Source: Paratinospora sagittata
Taxonomy: Eukaryota; Streptophyta; Magnoliopsida; Ranunculales; Menispermaceae
NCBI GenBank assembly: GCA_035771175.1
Contig: CM069610.1
Span: forward strand, 21,728,501 to 21,792,500
Length of the DNA: 64,000 nucleotides
Direction of reading: 5' to 3'
Numbering within the stretch: position 1 is the first letter of the stretch; every line of letters starts with the position of its first letter. The position numbers and the translations under genes are program-made. Positions 20,298 to 31,500 of the stretch are shown piece after piece. The notes under the pieces are model-generated. The model had not been told where the DNA came from and searched no databases. It saw only the letters and a list, made by a program, of their open reading frames with translations.

Positions 20298-21712
20298 ATG
20301 GTTGACTCCAAAACAATAATCAATCAAGTCTAAGAGATCCAAGAGATTTTCTACGAGATTCATGCTGAAGGAATGATATTGATTGAAACCTTCCAAGTAG
20401 TTGTTATTATTGAGAAGCTACCTCCTGCATGGAAGGATTTTAAAAACTACTTTAAGCATAAGCGAAATGAGATTACCATTGAAAATCTGATTGTTAGACT
20501 TCGTATTGAAGAAGACAAAAAAAGGATCTAAGAAAAGGGAGTTAATGTTGTGGCCAAGGCAAATGTTGTGGAATATGCTAAGAGTTTCAAAGCCAAGAAG
20601 AACAAGTCTGACCAAGGGTCCAAATTAAGACCTAAAAAAGGTATTTCCAAGAAACCAAAATATTAAGGAAAATGCTTCAACTATGACATCAGTCACAAAT
20701 CTACTAAATGTAAGCAGCCAAAGAGGAATAAAAATAAATAAGCTAAGGTGCTCGACGACATCACTAGTGATGTTTCTGAGATAAGCCTTCATGTTTTCGT
20801 TTCCGAAGTGAACCTAGTCAGGTCAAACCCAAGTGAATGGTGGATCGACACTGGTGCAACTTGGCATGTATGCTCTTACAAAGGGATGTTCACTTTCTTC
20901 GACCTAAGTGAAAATGGGGAGGCACTTTTCATGGGAAATTCTGCTAGGTCTAAGATCAAGGGCCAAGGCAAAGTGATCTTGAAGATGACCTATGGGAAAG
21001 GGCTGACTCTAAACAATGTGTTTTATGTGCCGAAAATATGAAAGAACTTAGTATTGGATTTGCTACTGAACAAGCATGAATTTCATCTGGTCTTTGAGTC
21101 AGACAAAGTTTTATTGTCCAAAAGTGGTTTGTAAAAAAGGGTTATGAAAACAATGGGCTTTTTAAGCTCAATGTAAGGACCATTAAGCCAAAGATGAATA
21201 AAGCTAGCACTAGCTCTTTTGCATATTTGTTCGAGTCTTCCAATTTGTGGCATGGTAGACTAAGACACGTTAATTATGATACTTTGTGCATGTTAATTAA
21301 CTAAAATCACGTACCCGCTTTTCAAATTGATTCAAAATATAAGTGTGAAACTTTTGTTGAAGCAAAATTGACAAGAACATGATTCAAAAGTGTTGAAAGA
21401 AACACTAAACCCTTTGATTTAACTCACAGTGATATATGTGATTTAAAATTTGCACAAACAAGGGAAGAAAATAAATATTTTATTACTTTTGTCGATGATA
21501 GCACAAAATACTATTATGTGTATATGCTAAAAAGCAAGGACGAAGTTATAGATAAGTTATTTTCTGTAAAAATGAAGTTGAGAATCAACTCAATGGCAAG
21601 ATTAAGGTGTTGAGAAGTGATCGAGGTGGTGAGTATGAATCACCTTGTGGTGAAATCTATGAACAACACAAAATCATACACACACACAACACCTTATTTG
21701 CCTCAGTCAAAT
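20298..21712 (+). pseudogene. Ty1/copia gag-protease-integrase remnant
   Basis: A degenerate copia polyprotein read across several stops and frameshifts. In order: the UBN2-type gag end (EKLPPAWKDFKNYFKHKR near 20410-20465 and ENLIVRLRIEEDKK near 20480-20525); a CCHC knuckle at about 20670-20710 whose second Cys is Tyr; the aspartic protease WWIDTGATWHVC with catalytic Asp codon at 20847 (residue 34 of the open stretch 20748-21041); the GAG-pre-integrase segment NLWHGRLRHVNYDTL (about 21244-21288); and the integrase core with 'LTHSDIC' (about 21420) and 'RSDRGGEYES' (about 21615). It stops at about 21712, before the catalytic Glu, the RT and RNase H. Motifs place it in the Tnt1-like copia group. 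The gag N-terminus and primer-binding site are missing. It is non-functional. Confidence 0.88.
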
Positions 21713-22745
21713 GGGTTTTTGTTTCAGCCAAAAATCTCCCATGTTTGGCCAGGGACTGCCATTGGCTGACTTAGTATGAAATCTATCTACTCCTCCTCCA
21801 AGGTTTTCCTGAGGGATTGCCTTGCTCCGAACTTGTAAAAGGTGGTGACACCTGGTGGATGTCACCAAAGCTACTCCGATGCTTAAGTTAGATTACGTAA
21901 GATAAAAAAATAGAAGTTTAGAGAGGTGGAGACTTAGAGCATACTTGTTTCTGAAGAATGAGCCCCCTTTTTATAGTTGAAGGGGGTGGCTCTAGTATTT
22001 AATGTCTTTTATCTATCAAGGGAGTGATTTACGCTTTTCCTTATCAGGAATATATCATTGATCTTGTGCGTCGGGATCTGCTTTGTTCGATCTCGAATCA
22101 GGGAGACCCTTGTTTTGGGTTGTATAGTTTGGGTTTTTCGGTTGAATTATTTAGGCAAGTGATTTCGGCCAAGACCAAAAGTGTCCTCGGCCATGGCCAG
22201 AAGTAGGTTTTCAGTCATGGTCGTGGCCTCTTCGGTCGTGGCTGGGGGGTTTTTCCTTTGACGATGGTCAAACAATCGTTGAGAAATGCTGGCGGGCATT
22301 TCGCTTTCGACTTTCTCTTCGCTTTCCTTTGGCCATTTCCTCTATTAGATTTGACTTTAGCTGATTTTCTTATTGTTCCTTTTTTGGGTGTAATAGTAAG
22401 CCCTTGGTGAGCGGGCCGAGATCTTGTGTGTCGGTTCGCTTGCCTTTTGAGTTGTTTGATTTGGTGTTGCGGGAGTTGTTTTATACGTGGATCCAACCTC
22501 TGTTTATATATATGGGTGTGAGCTTGCTCTTCACTCATTGTTTGAGTTCGCGCTTATCGTGTTGCTTGTCTTGGGTGTGGCATAGAGATTAGTCTTTTCT
22601 TTTCTTTTTTGGTTTTCTTTTCTTCTTAGTTTTGAGTTCAAGTAGGTCACTTTCTATGATCTAGGTGTGTTAAGTTTGGCTTCTCATTTATTGTTTTTTG
22701 TTTGTGTTGCTTTGTGTCATCGTCCGTTTTAAGCATTGGGTGGTT
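21713..22745 (+). other. LTR-like remnant, probably Ty3/gypsy Tat/Ogre type
   Basis: The segment 'gctactccgatgcttaagttag' (about 21868-21890) and the following 'gagcccccttttta' are typical of LTRs in this gypsy group; the same 'taagcatcgga' block recurs at 47057. The 22130-22260 stretch repeats 'ggccatggcc' and 'ggtcgtggc' words. No clean LTR ends or TSD were found. The small frames here look spurious. Confidence 0.45.
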
Positions 22746-23460
22746 AGGCTTGTTTAGGTGTACGAGTCGCGCTGCACCTTGCTTGTTGGTTTAGGTGGGA
22801 ATCATGAGTACCCAGGTGATACCCTTGGTTTTTCGTGGCCTTATATGTTGGATAACCAATACCTTAGTAGTGCAACGAAATCTTCATCCTTTAGTTATCA
22901 ATCTAGTGACATTCCTCTTAGTGAGGATGTGTCGGGCGTTTCAGATTCCTTCCATCTCAGAGAGGATTGGGGAGACGATGGTGTGGATCGTGAGGTGCAA
23001 GGTGAGGCAATTTGTAAGCCAGCGTTCACCTGCAGAGGGGATTCATGAGGTGTTCCATGAATTCGTGGTTCCTTCGATCGTTCGTTGCTCCTGAGGAGAA
23101 TGAGAGGGCTTGCTACTTGCGCCATCGCGGGGAGATCGTCGTTAACAAAGATATGTTTGTCCACGGGTTCATACTTCCGCTTTATCCTATTATGGGGGAA
23201 TTTTTGGCTAAGTTCGAAATTGTGCCTACCCAGTTATGTACTTCGGTATGAGGGGTTGTTAGTAAGTTGTTTGTCTTTGTGGATGAAGCATGGTTTTGAG
23301 GATTTCAATCTTAGGGACTTTTTTTATTGTTACAAGTTGGTTCAACATGGTAATTCTTGTGGTTGGTATGGGGTTATGTCGCATCGTCGTGAGAAATTGA
23401 TTAAGGAGAGTTTTCAGTATGGTTTTTCTTGGATGAGCTAATTATTTTTCGTAGCGGGGC
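22746..23460 (+). pseudogene. Remnant of a 'putative gypsy-type transposon' protein (PF04195-like)
   Basis: Broken frames spell the pattern of this plant retroelement-associated family: 'CYLRHRGEIVVNKDMFVHGF' and 'LPLYPIMGEFLAKFEIVPTQL' (about 23112-23240), then in another frame 'CLSLWMKHGFEDFNLRDFFY' (about 23270-23330), then 'EKLIKESFQYGFSWM' (about 23390-23438). Members carry F.LPL.PF...VL....L.P.QL.PN.WR followed by RDF...Y. Function is unknown; the family sits in gag-like regions of large gypsy elements. At least two frameshifts are needed. Confidence 0.6.
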
Positions 23461-24182
23461 TTGGGTGGATGAGAGTTTGAAGCCCTAGACTCGTCGAAGA
23501 TACCATTTGCTAGGTAGGAGGGTGTTTGGATCTTTATACTCATGTTTAATTTTTCCATTCTTGTTGGTGCACCCTTGTTGCATGCAAGTAACACGCGTCG
23601 CCCTCATATTTTTGTGGAGTTAGAGGAGATGATTGACTACCTGCGTAGCTTGTGGCCGTCTAAGTGTGCCTTTGTCGAGTTGATTTCTTCAAGTCGCCTC
23701 GTAGTCCTATCCGTGATTGTTGACTCTAGCCCTCCTGTGGTGAGTTTAGTGGTTACTGTTGGGTTGTATCGCACTTTATGCGAAAAAGGACATAGTTGGT
23801 ATTATTTAAAAAGAATATTCTCGAGATATATCTTAAGAAAGGATATAATAGGTATTTCAAAAAAAGAATTTTCTCGAGAATACTCTCGAGAACGTTCTCG
23901 AGACCTTACCCGAGCAAAAAACAAGACGATAAATATATAAAATCTCTAAGGGCATTTTTTGAAAGTAACATTTTTCATCCTATAAATAGGAGAGAGGTTT
24001 TTCAAAATTTTCAAAGTCAACGCTCTCTCTTTTACGCGTTTTTTAAAAAGCTCGAGAAGACGCTGTCTTAACTCTCATATCAAGGTGGGGAGGAACCTAT
24101 AGTTTGTGCATTTTAGTCTTTTCATTAAAAGTTTATATCATACTGTGGTTATGCACACGCCGTTACTTTCACTAGTGAAATG
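23461..24182 (+). other. LTR-like promoter region with TATA box
   Basis: This holds a strong plant TATA box, CTATAAATAG (23980-23989), preceded by a cluster of CTCGAGA palindromes (23818-23903), and followed by 'gagagaggtttttcaaaat'. That is what the U3-R part of an LTR looks like, but no termini were recognised. Confidence 0.4.
23889..23903 (+). promoter_or_regulatory. Heat-shock-element-like cluster upstream of a TATA box
   Basis: AGAAC-GTTCT-CGAGA matches two perfect alternating nGAAn/nTTCn pentamers plus one near match, with more TTCTCGAGAA dyads upstream from 23818. It lies about 78 bp upstream of the TATA box at 23980. Heat-responsive LTRs with such elements are known in plants; a role here is speculative. 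Confidence 0.3.
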
Positions 24183-24319
24183 TTATTTGGGTTGAAAGTT
24201 GGCCCTTGCTGAAATGCTAAATGCAACTTATTTGGGGTTGAAAGCTGGCCCTTGCTGGATTGCAAAATGCAGCTTATTTGGGGTTGGTAGCTAACCCTTG
24301 CAGGATTGCTAAATGCAAC
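24183..24319 (+). repeat. 46-bp tandem repeat, three units
   Basis: Units at 24183-24227 (45 bp), 24228-24273 and 24274-24319, each of the form 'ttatttggggttgaaagc...cttgc...gca.aatgca.c'. It lies in retroelement-derived DNA. Confidence 0.88.
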
Positions 24320-25052
24320 TTATTATTTCGGATTTCATAAATTATTTATTTGCTAGCAAAATCTTCCATATGCCTATGTGTGCAATTGTTGTTGTTATAT
24401 TGTTTCTATTCTTGTTTGAATATTTATTTTGATGATTTGCCTAAAGTGTGGAAATCCGCTAGGGGACCCACTGGGCATAAAACTCATCCTTAAATTTTAT
24501 CTCCAAGAAATTAGTATCAAGAGAATGGGAAAAGTGGAGGAAGAAAGAATGAAAGACAGGAGGAGAGCAAACAACAAATAATGTAAATTTGTGAATATAC
24601 ACAAATAAGCCAAGTGTAACAACCTTTACTTGTCTATAAAGGTTGAAGTGTATTCGGCACTCGTGTGTGTTAGTTTTGTTTTAAATATGTAAAAATTATA
24701 GCATATGTGAGAAAATGACATAGTTGTACCATAGAACATAAGTCATATAATAAAGTGAAGTTAGATTGGAGAATACAACAACCTAATATTTCTCTTGCTG
24801 CTATTTACCATCAAATCCTCATTTAAAGGGATTTTAAATTGAGAGAATATTTGGGGTGTGACATGTAGAGTATGTGAATCGGAACTCTAAGGTAAGTATT
24901 AAGAGTAAGAAGGCTCAGGAGATCCGAGATACCAAGTTGGATCCCCTGTGGGAGGATGCAATCGCTCAGCTTACTCAGGTGATTTTCCTTAGTGCTTTTT
25001 TTGTGACTTCGCTTATTTGAGATTTTAACCTGCACCATTTATTTGTAGGCAA
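24320..25052 (+). other. Retroelement-derived DNA, no intact gene
   Basis: Around 24880-24980 a short frame with KKAQEIRDTKLDPLWEDAI looks like the tail of the PF04195-like protein upstream. A TGTAACAACC...GGGGTGTGACA pair (24615-24863) resembles tiny gypsy LTR ends but has no TSD. Otherwise nothing is recognised. Confidence 0.35.
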
Positions 25053-26493
25053 TGTAATACCCCAGGTTTGCACAAAAAATAAAATAAAATAAAATAAAAA
25101 ATAATAATAATTTGAACTTCGGGCACCTTTTTAGCTATAAAAAGCCCCCTCCCCCTTTTGGTTATTTTCACACCAAATCACTTGCTGATTTCTCTCTCTC
25201 TCTCACACTCTCCTTGATTTTTTCTCTTATCTTTTTGAGACTCTCTTTGTGGTACAACGCAGTTCTGCTCAGGGGAAGGCGCCAGTTCTAGAATGAGTTA
25301 TTATCTGAAGGTAGGGAACGAAATATGGGTTTACATGTCTTATAACTTTTATTTAAGTTTATGTTCATTTATCATTATGTCTACTATTCATTTACACTGC
25401 ATTATTGGGTATAATGTTCATAACTGTCATACTTATGCTTGTATATTTGGGGTTCATGTATTACACTGTTACTATGCCAATTTAGTGGCCAATCTGACTT
25501 AACCAGACATTTTCTTGTCCTCAGCAACTTTAAATAGTGAACGGGAGGCAGCGTGCTGGTCTAGACGATTGGTACTTAAGTAGACCTCGCGTCTCACCTC
25601 TCAAATTGGAGATTGATCTGGTTGGTTTTATTTAAAAGCTATCAGCTTGTACAAGTGATACTGAACATCCTAATTTTACACGTGGTGATACTGACCTAAT
25701 AAGAATCACCAGATGTTGCTAAATCCTATCTAATGTTAGTAACGATCGGACCTGCTCATGCATTGGCATCATACATAAACACCACCTAGGTACGTAAGTG
25801 GTCTATGATCCACAAAATAGTTAGAAGCAATGCTCACTATTATTGATATTTCTCTGGGGAGGGACGTACAATGAGAACTCGGGTTTACCTGGGGATGGAC
25901 ATCTGTACAGGAATTCAGGGCGTCGTTCCTAAGGAGGGATGTACAATAAGAACCCGACTTTACCTGGGGATGGACATCTGTACGTGAATCTGGGGCGCCG
26001 TTCCTGAGGAGGGATGTACAATGAGAACCCGACTTTACCTGGGGATGGACATCTGTACGTGAACTTAGACGACGTACAATCATGGAACCATTACGAGACA
26101 GTGTCATGCATATATACATGTTGTATTGATTATGATGCTATGATGTGTTTAAGTGATACTTGATTATGAAGTTTTCTTTATTAATTGTTATATTCACGAA
26201 CTATTTTACCCACTGGGCAATAGCTCACCCCTTTGTTATCCAATTTTTCTCAAGAGATTAGGGTAGACTGGGTGGAGTTTTTTGCGCCCACATTTTGTAA
26301 CCCTTGTAAATTAAAGGGAGATTTTGGGAGGGTGTTCCCTCAATCATATTCTGTATGAAAATACATTCTGAAATTAATATAATCAGATTTGTACTCAATT
26401 GTGTTCCTGGGCACTCGACTATTGTTATAATGCATTTGCGCCCCCGTCTATGAGTGTTCTGCCGGTTTAGGAGCATCCGGGCGGGGTGTGACA
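25053..26493 (+). mobile_element. Ty3/gypsy solo LTR (TGTAATACCCC...GGGGTGTGACA)
   Basis: 1,441 bp with ends typical of plant chromovirus-type LTRs. Flanks are GGCAA (25048-25052) and GACAA (26494-26498), a TSD with one change. A likely TATA box (GCTATAAAAAG) is near 25133, followed by a CT-rich leader. A 75-bp tandem repeat lies at 25857-26065. No internal region on either side. Confidence 0.82.
25857..26065 (+). repeat. 75-bp tandem repeat, 2.8 units, inside the solo LTR
   Basis: The units share 'gggatgtacaatgagaac' and 'tacctggggatggacatc'. The 75-bp (25-codon) period keeps a minus-strand frame open with repeated 'TDVHPQVKSGS' words, which mimics a repeat protein but is a by-product. Confidence 0.85.
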
Positions 26494-26911
26494 GACAACC
26501 TATGCCATGAGCATTGCCCATGATATGTCGTTACCCCTAACTGGGTGACGTTATGACCGGCCCAGAACCCCAGATAATGTCACTCTAGGACAAAATCGAA
26601 GGCCCTGCTCAGCTTTTACCCATACCTGTACAATACAATCCACCCTGCATATGAAAATGTATAATAGAACCATAATTTATTCCAAAATATAACAATAAGA
26701 TCATAATATCTTGAACATCAACACATGGTTCAAACTCACATATGTACACCTGTATAACCAAGTATCCACCTCAACTATAGTCATATACATGTCATATATC
26801 CACAACTCATCTACGTGATATGTATATATATTATTACATTATGATAGTTATATAAAGAACCAAAATAAACAAAAGAATCAATAGACACCCAAGTCCCATC
26901 TGTGCGCATAC
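26494..26911 (-). mobile_element. 3' fragment of a minus-strand gypsy LTR
   Basis: The segment 'gggtgacgttatgaccggcccagaaccccag' at about 26540-26575 corresponds to the 3' end of the LTR at 42069 ('ctgtgacgtcatgacagacacagaaccccgag'). The remainder is AT-rich with no gene. The 5' part is missing. Confidence 0.5.
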
Positions 26912-28588
26912 TGTAACGATCCTCAATTTCATAAGGTGGGGGAAAGTTATTTTAGAAAAATGTGAATTATGAGTATCTGCGTACTGTTGTGATGTTAAGT
27001 GTATGTGCTAGTGTAAAATTGATTGGGAGACCAATCGGGGGAAGAAATAGGTGAAAAAGTGAGTAAATATAGTAAAATAGGCATAGGAGCTCACTCCCAA
27101 GAGGGGAGGAACGCGTTCCTTTGTGATTGGAGTCAATGTGGATTTCTAGGTAGGGGAGAAACACGCTTTTCATTGGGAGAAGCTCGCTCCTTGAGAAAAC
27201 CTGAGAGATGAAATTTTAAGAAAACACGAGAAGTGTGCTCCTTAAGGGGAGAAGCACACTTTTTGCGTGAAACAGAGAAGTGAAAATTTCAGGAAACCAT
27301 GAGAAGCGCGCTCCAGGTTGGGAGAAACACGCTTCTCACGTTAAAACCCATTTTTTTTAAGTTGGTCGGTGTGGCGGTGACGTGAATTAAAACCTCAAAC
27401 TTCGATTTTCTTTGTTCATTTCAACACGAACGAGAAAAAGAAAGAGGGGAATAGAGGAGAAAGGATTTCTGGACCCCGAGTTAAGTGTCTTCTAAGATTT
27501 TTCTCCGTGAAAATGCTAATTAGCATAAAAGAAACCTTTCCTTCGGTATAATTTTTGAAGTAGATGATGCTTTGGGTGTTTTCCATCCTAAGGTTTTAGT
27601 GCTTTTGGTTGGAAATCGTTGGAAAATGGTGTAATTAGCATTTTACTACCCAAAACATATAGAAACCATGATTTGTTAGGGTTTACACTTCAAATTCATG
27701 GTTATAAAGATGAGCACCCTAATTGGAAGTGTAGAACCAGCTGGAAAAGAGTGAAATTAGGGTTGGAAACATTAGATTAGATGTTGAATTCCATTGTTTC
27801 TAATGCTACGTGAATTGGAATTGAGTTATTGATGGATTTCCAATGCTGGAAATAGTGAAAATACGAAGATTTTTGTATGAAAATGAAAAAAGAAAAAGAA
27901 AGAGTTGGGTATTTGTATTGATGTGAATGTAATAATGTGTGCAGGTTCAATTAGAAGTTGTGGATTAAGTTGATAGTGTCAGAAAAATGTTATGGCATTT
28001 GTTTGAGTAGAAATTCAATCTTATTATTCATTTGTATCATCCTATGTATATTGCTTGCTTGTTCATGAATGTTTTATTTGAGAATTGCATGGTGTGCACA
28101 TGGAGAAAAACCTTTATTTCTTACTAGTTTGATTTACCTTGGGAAAGTGGATCTTTGGACATCCCTGTGTAGATTGGGAATACCCTTTACAAGGACATAA
28201 TCAAACCACTTATTCCAGTAAACTTACTAATTATGAATTAAAGGAGGATTTTTAGCATATCGTCTGTTGGTTGAATTTAAGTCATTATTTATTGTTCCAC
28301 TGTGATCAGTTTTGAGTCATTGCCTTGGGGGAGATCGGGCTAGAGTTTTAACAAAGTCATGAATAACTTACGTTGGACCATTGAATGGACTCTAATATTC
28401 ACTGCCACTGACGAAAGTGTTCAAGTAAAAGTAGTAAAACATATATGACCTCAAGTTGAGAAATCAAATTGAAAGTGTTTTACAATTGGTTATATGAGTA
28501 TTATAACCTTGGGACACTTGTCACATTGTGTAAAGTAAAGGTGGATAAGGGGCATAGATCTTGAAATGCATTTGTTATATGTGGTAGG
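26912..28588 (+). mobile_element. Ty3/gypsy LTR with GAAGCGCGCTTC array (LTR A)
   Basis: It begins TGTAACGATCC. It contains a dense series of 'agaagcgcgctcc'-type dyads (27085-27345) and a downstream layout parallel to the next LTR: 'ggtcggtg.ggtga', then an adenine-rich leader with 'aaagaaagagggg'. The 3' end is not defined; the next LTR starts at 28589. No TSD was found. Confidence 0.55.
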
Positions 28589-31500
28589 TGTAATGCCCCG
28601 TATGTACTAGTCAAACTTTTACGTTGACTTATACATATTGTCAGGCATATTTGTATGCATATACATATGTACATGACCTTAAAATGATGAAAATGTAAGT
28701 ATGGTAGGGTTATTGGTACACTAGGAGGTTGGTTGTATCACAAAATGCCCTATACTTAGTAAAATTTCACCTGAAGCTTTGAGAAGCGCGTTCCTTAAAG
28801 GAGAAGCACGCTCCTGTGGTAAAACCCGAGATTAGTATTTTCTGGATTTTCAGATAAGTGTGCTCCTAAGAGGGAGAAGCACGCTCATGAGGCAAGAAGC
28901 GTGCTCCTCACGAGATTCTAGAAATTTTGGTTTTCTGGGCAGCGAGAAGCACGCTTTCTAAAGGGAAAAACGCTCTTCCTAAAGGGAGAAGCGCCCTCCT
29001 CTGCGGGCCTGACAGTTTTTTTTAATAGGTCGGTGAGGTGATTTGTGCATGTTTTAGATAGATGTCTCGACCTTTCTAGTTCATTTTGAGCTGATTGAAG
29101 TTAGGGAAAACCATAACAACGAAAGGGAAGAGGAAATTTGAGTTTGGAGAGCCAAATCCAAGGTGAGAATCCATGGGTTTTGAGTTAAAAATTACAGATT
29201 CTTGTTCCTCTCTTCAACTTGTATAACATATGTTAAAATTATATGATTTCCATGGTTAGATTGAAAGTTGGAAAAGAGGGTTTCAGTTGGATAATTGTTG
29301 AATCATTGAAGGAAACCATCGGTAAGTGGTTCCTTGTTGTTTTGTGGTTAATGTGATGGTAAATTTACTGATTTTCCATAGTTGGAATTGAGTTTCCAGA
29401 CCTTGTTGGGTAAGGGTTTTGAGAATCCATTTGAGTGTTGAATTGATGTGTTTTGATGCGTTTTTATGATTTGAAAGTAATTATAGATGGTTGGCAATGT
29501 TAAATTGTAGAAATTAATGGAAAAAAAATGATGAATTCTAAGATTGGTGATGCACACAAGTGAGGTGCTTGTGCTGTAATAGTCAAAAGTTGGAAAATTG
29601 GCTAAGTGTTTTGAGTGTGGCATTAATCAAAATCCTGTAACTTTGTGAGTATTTCTATTTTGGTTTTATGTATGACATTGTAGTGTATAAACCCTGTTTT
29701 TATGAATTGTAGCACGTTTGATTGCTTTGCTTGCATTACTTCTTGAATGCATTAAAACTTTGATTTGAATATCGAATATACTTAGATTTACTTGATTTAA
29801 GAAAAATATATGATCAATTCCATTGAGGTAAGTTTGTAGACGAGACCTTGGAATGATCAAGAGGATAGTTGGATAAGTCGAATTCTCCCTATAAATGCAT
29901 AATGAGGATATAGATTCGCTTACATACCTAAGGGTGAGGATTTGCTATTTATGCATTGTATAATATGTATAGAGTGACGTAAAATGTATTTGAATCATGT
30001 ATGTTTATTTACACGAGTATTGCATATTGAGTTTATTATGATGTTTAAATGCCATGTTTTCTTATGAATACATATATAATGTCATTACGAGATTACTCAT
30101 TGAGCTTGTTGTAGCTCACTGCACTTCCTTTTATTGTAGGAGTAACACCCCGTAGTTTTAATAAAATACATACGTTGAATTACGCGTATATCGAAATGTA
30201 TAATATACATATTTTATACGTAAGAGGCAAATATACGCGTGTATGATTAGTAAATAAATAAAAATATAAAATGAAGATGATACATATGGGATCATCCTAT
30301 ATGGGTGCTTACAAGTTAAAAATTGGAGTTGAATTAAATTGATTAATTTATGGGGTTGGTTAATTAAATATGTGGATTGGAGTATGATTTAATGAATTAT
30401 GAATAATATGAATGAATTAAGATGGGGTGAGTTGGTTAACTATTGAGCATGAAGAGCATAGGATAAAAAAAATAAGTAAATAACTAAATATCTCACCCTC
30501 TCACCAACGTCCAACAACAAAAAAAAAATTTAAAAGAGTTGCAGAATGAAAGACGAAAGAAGAACATCCAGAAGAACGAAAGAAAGAGAAGAAAGAAAAA
30601 GGAAACGATGGATGAACAGTGATATGAATAGTACTATGATCATATCCAGTGAATAAAATTGAATTAGAATCCAATAAAACTCCGGTTTGAGATCATAGAA
30701 TCGTAGAGAATTGAATTCCGGACGTTTCGATACTAAGATTGTGATTTTTGGATATGATTTGATATTTTTAGTAACTAAATATATGGTTTTGGTAAGTAAA
30801 ATTCATTGTCGTGACCTTCGCGAACGTGTAAAACCTCAATAAAATACCTGTTGAAGGTAGTAGAATGATAGAATGACTGATTTTACACGTGTCGATGTGG
30901 ACAGAATAATTTTAGGAATGTTCTAGATTTTTAATAAAATTGATATATGTTCCAGTAGAAAAATAAACTGAGAATTAGTGAAAATATGAAATGGGAAATC
31001 TATTTTCATTGTTCTTTCTTGTGGAAATATCTAGATTGACCACAAAAATGAGATAGTAGTTTCTTCAACTGCTTATGAGTCGTAAATGGAGTTGGAATCT
31101 AAATTCACAGATATAATATTTTTTCAGGTGGATCTTTATTTGAAGTGAGTCGAGAAATTAAATATATAAATAGATATGAATAAATGAAATTGAATTATGG
31201 AGTGGTTGTGACAGGTTGAATTAGTTGGATATAAATTGGAGCTGGACTCGAAAGCGACGGTGATGGTATTTAAGTTGAAAAGTCATGTACTGTGAGTATA
31301 TTTTCTTGATTTTGGTTCTTGTATGACATTTTATATATATGAAATGTTTGAATGTAAATATGTTATGCATATATTGTTGCATTGTGTTTTAATTTGCATT
31401 CATAAATGATATTTTTAGCATTGGAGCATGTGAGACTTGCAAAGGCAAGTTGGTGTCATTTCGTTAGGAATTAGACCCGGATGAGTGTTATGCGTAACCT

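Noticed and set aside
22215..22538. 107-codon basic minus-strand frame
   Set aside because: Composition follows the T/C-rich plus strand of LTR-like DNA; no domain is visible.
24615..24863. Miniature gypsy LTR (TGTAACAACC...GGGGTGTGACA)
   Set aside because: The end motifs fit, but the flanks (CCAAG and TGTAG) do not match and 249 bp is short; an LTR with an internal deletion remains possible.
25769..26119. 116-codon repeat protein on the minus strand
   Set aside because: It is produced by the 75-bp tandem repeat in a solo LTR, with no start context.
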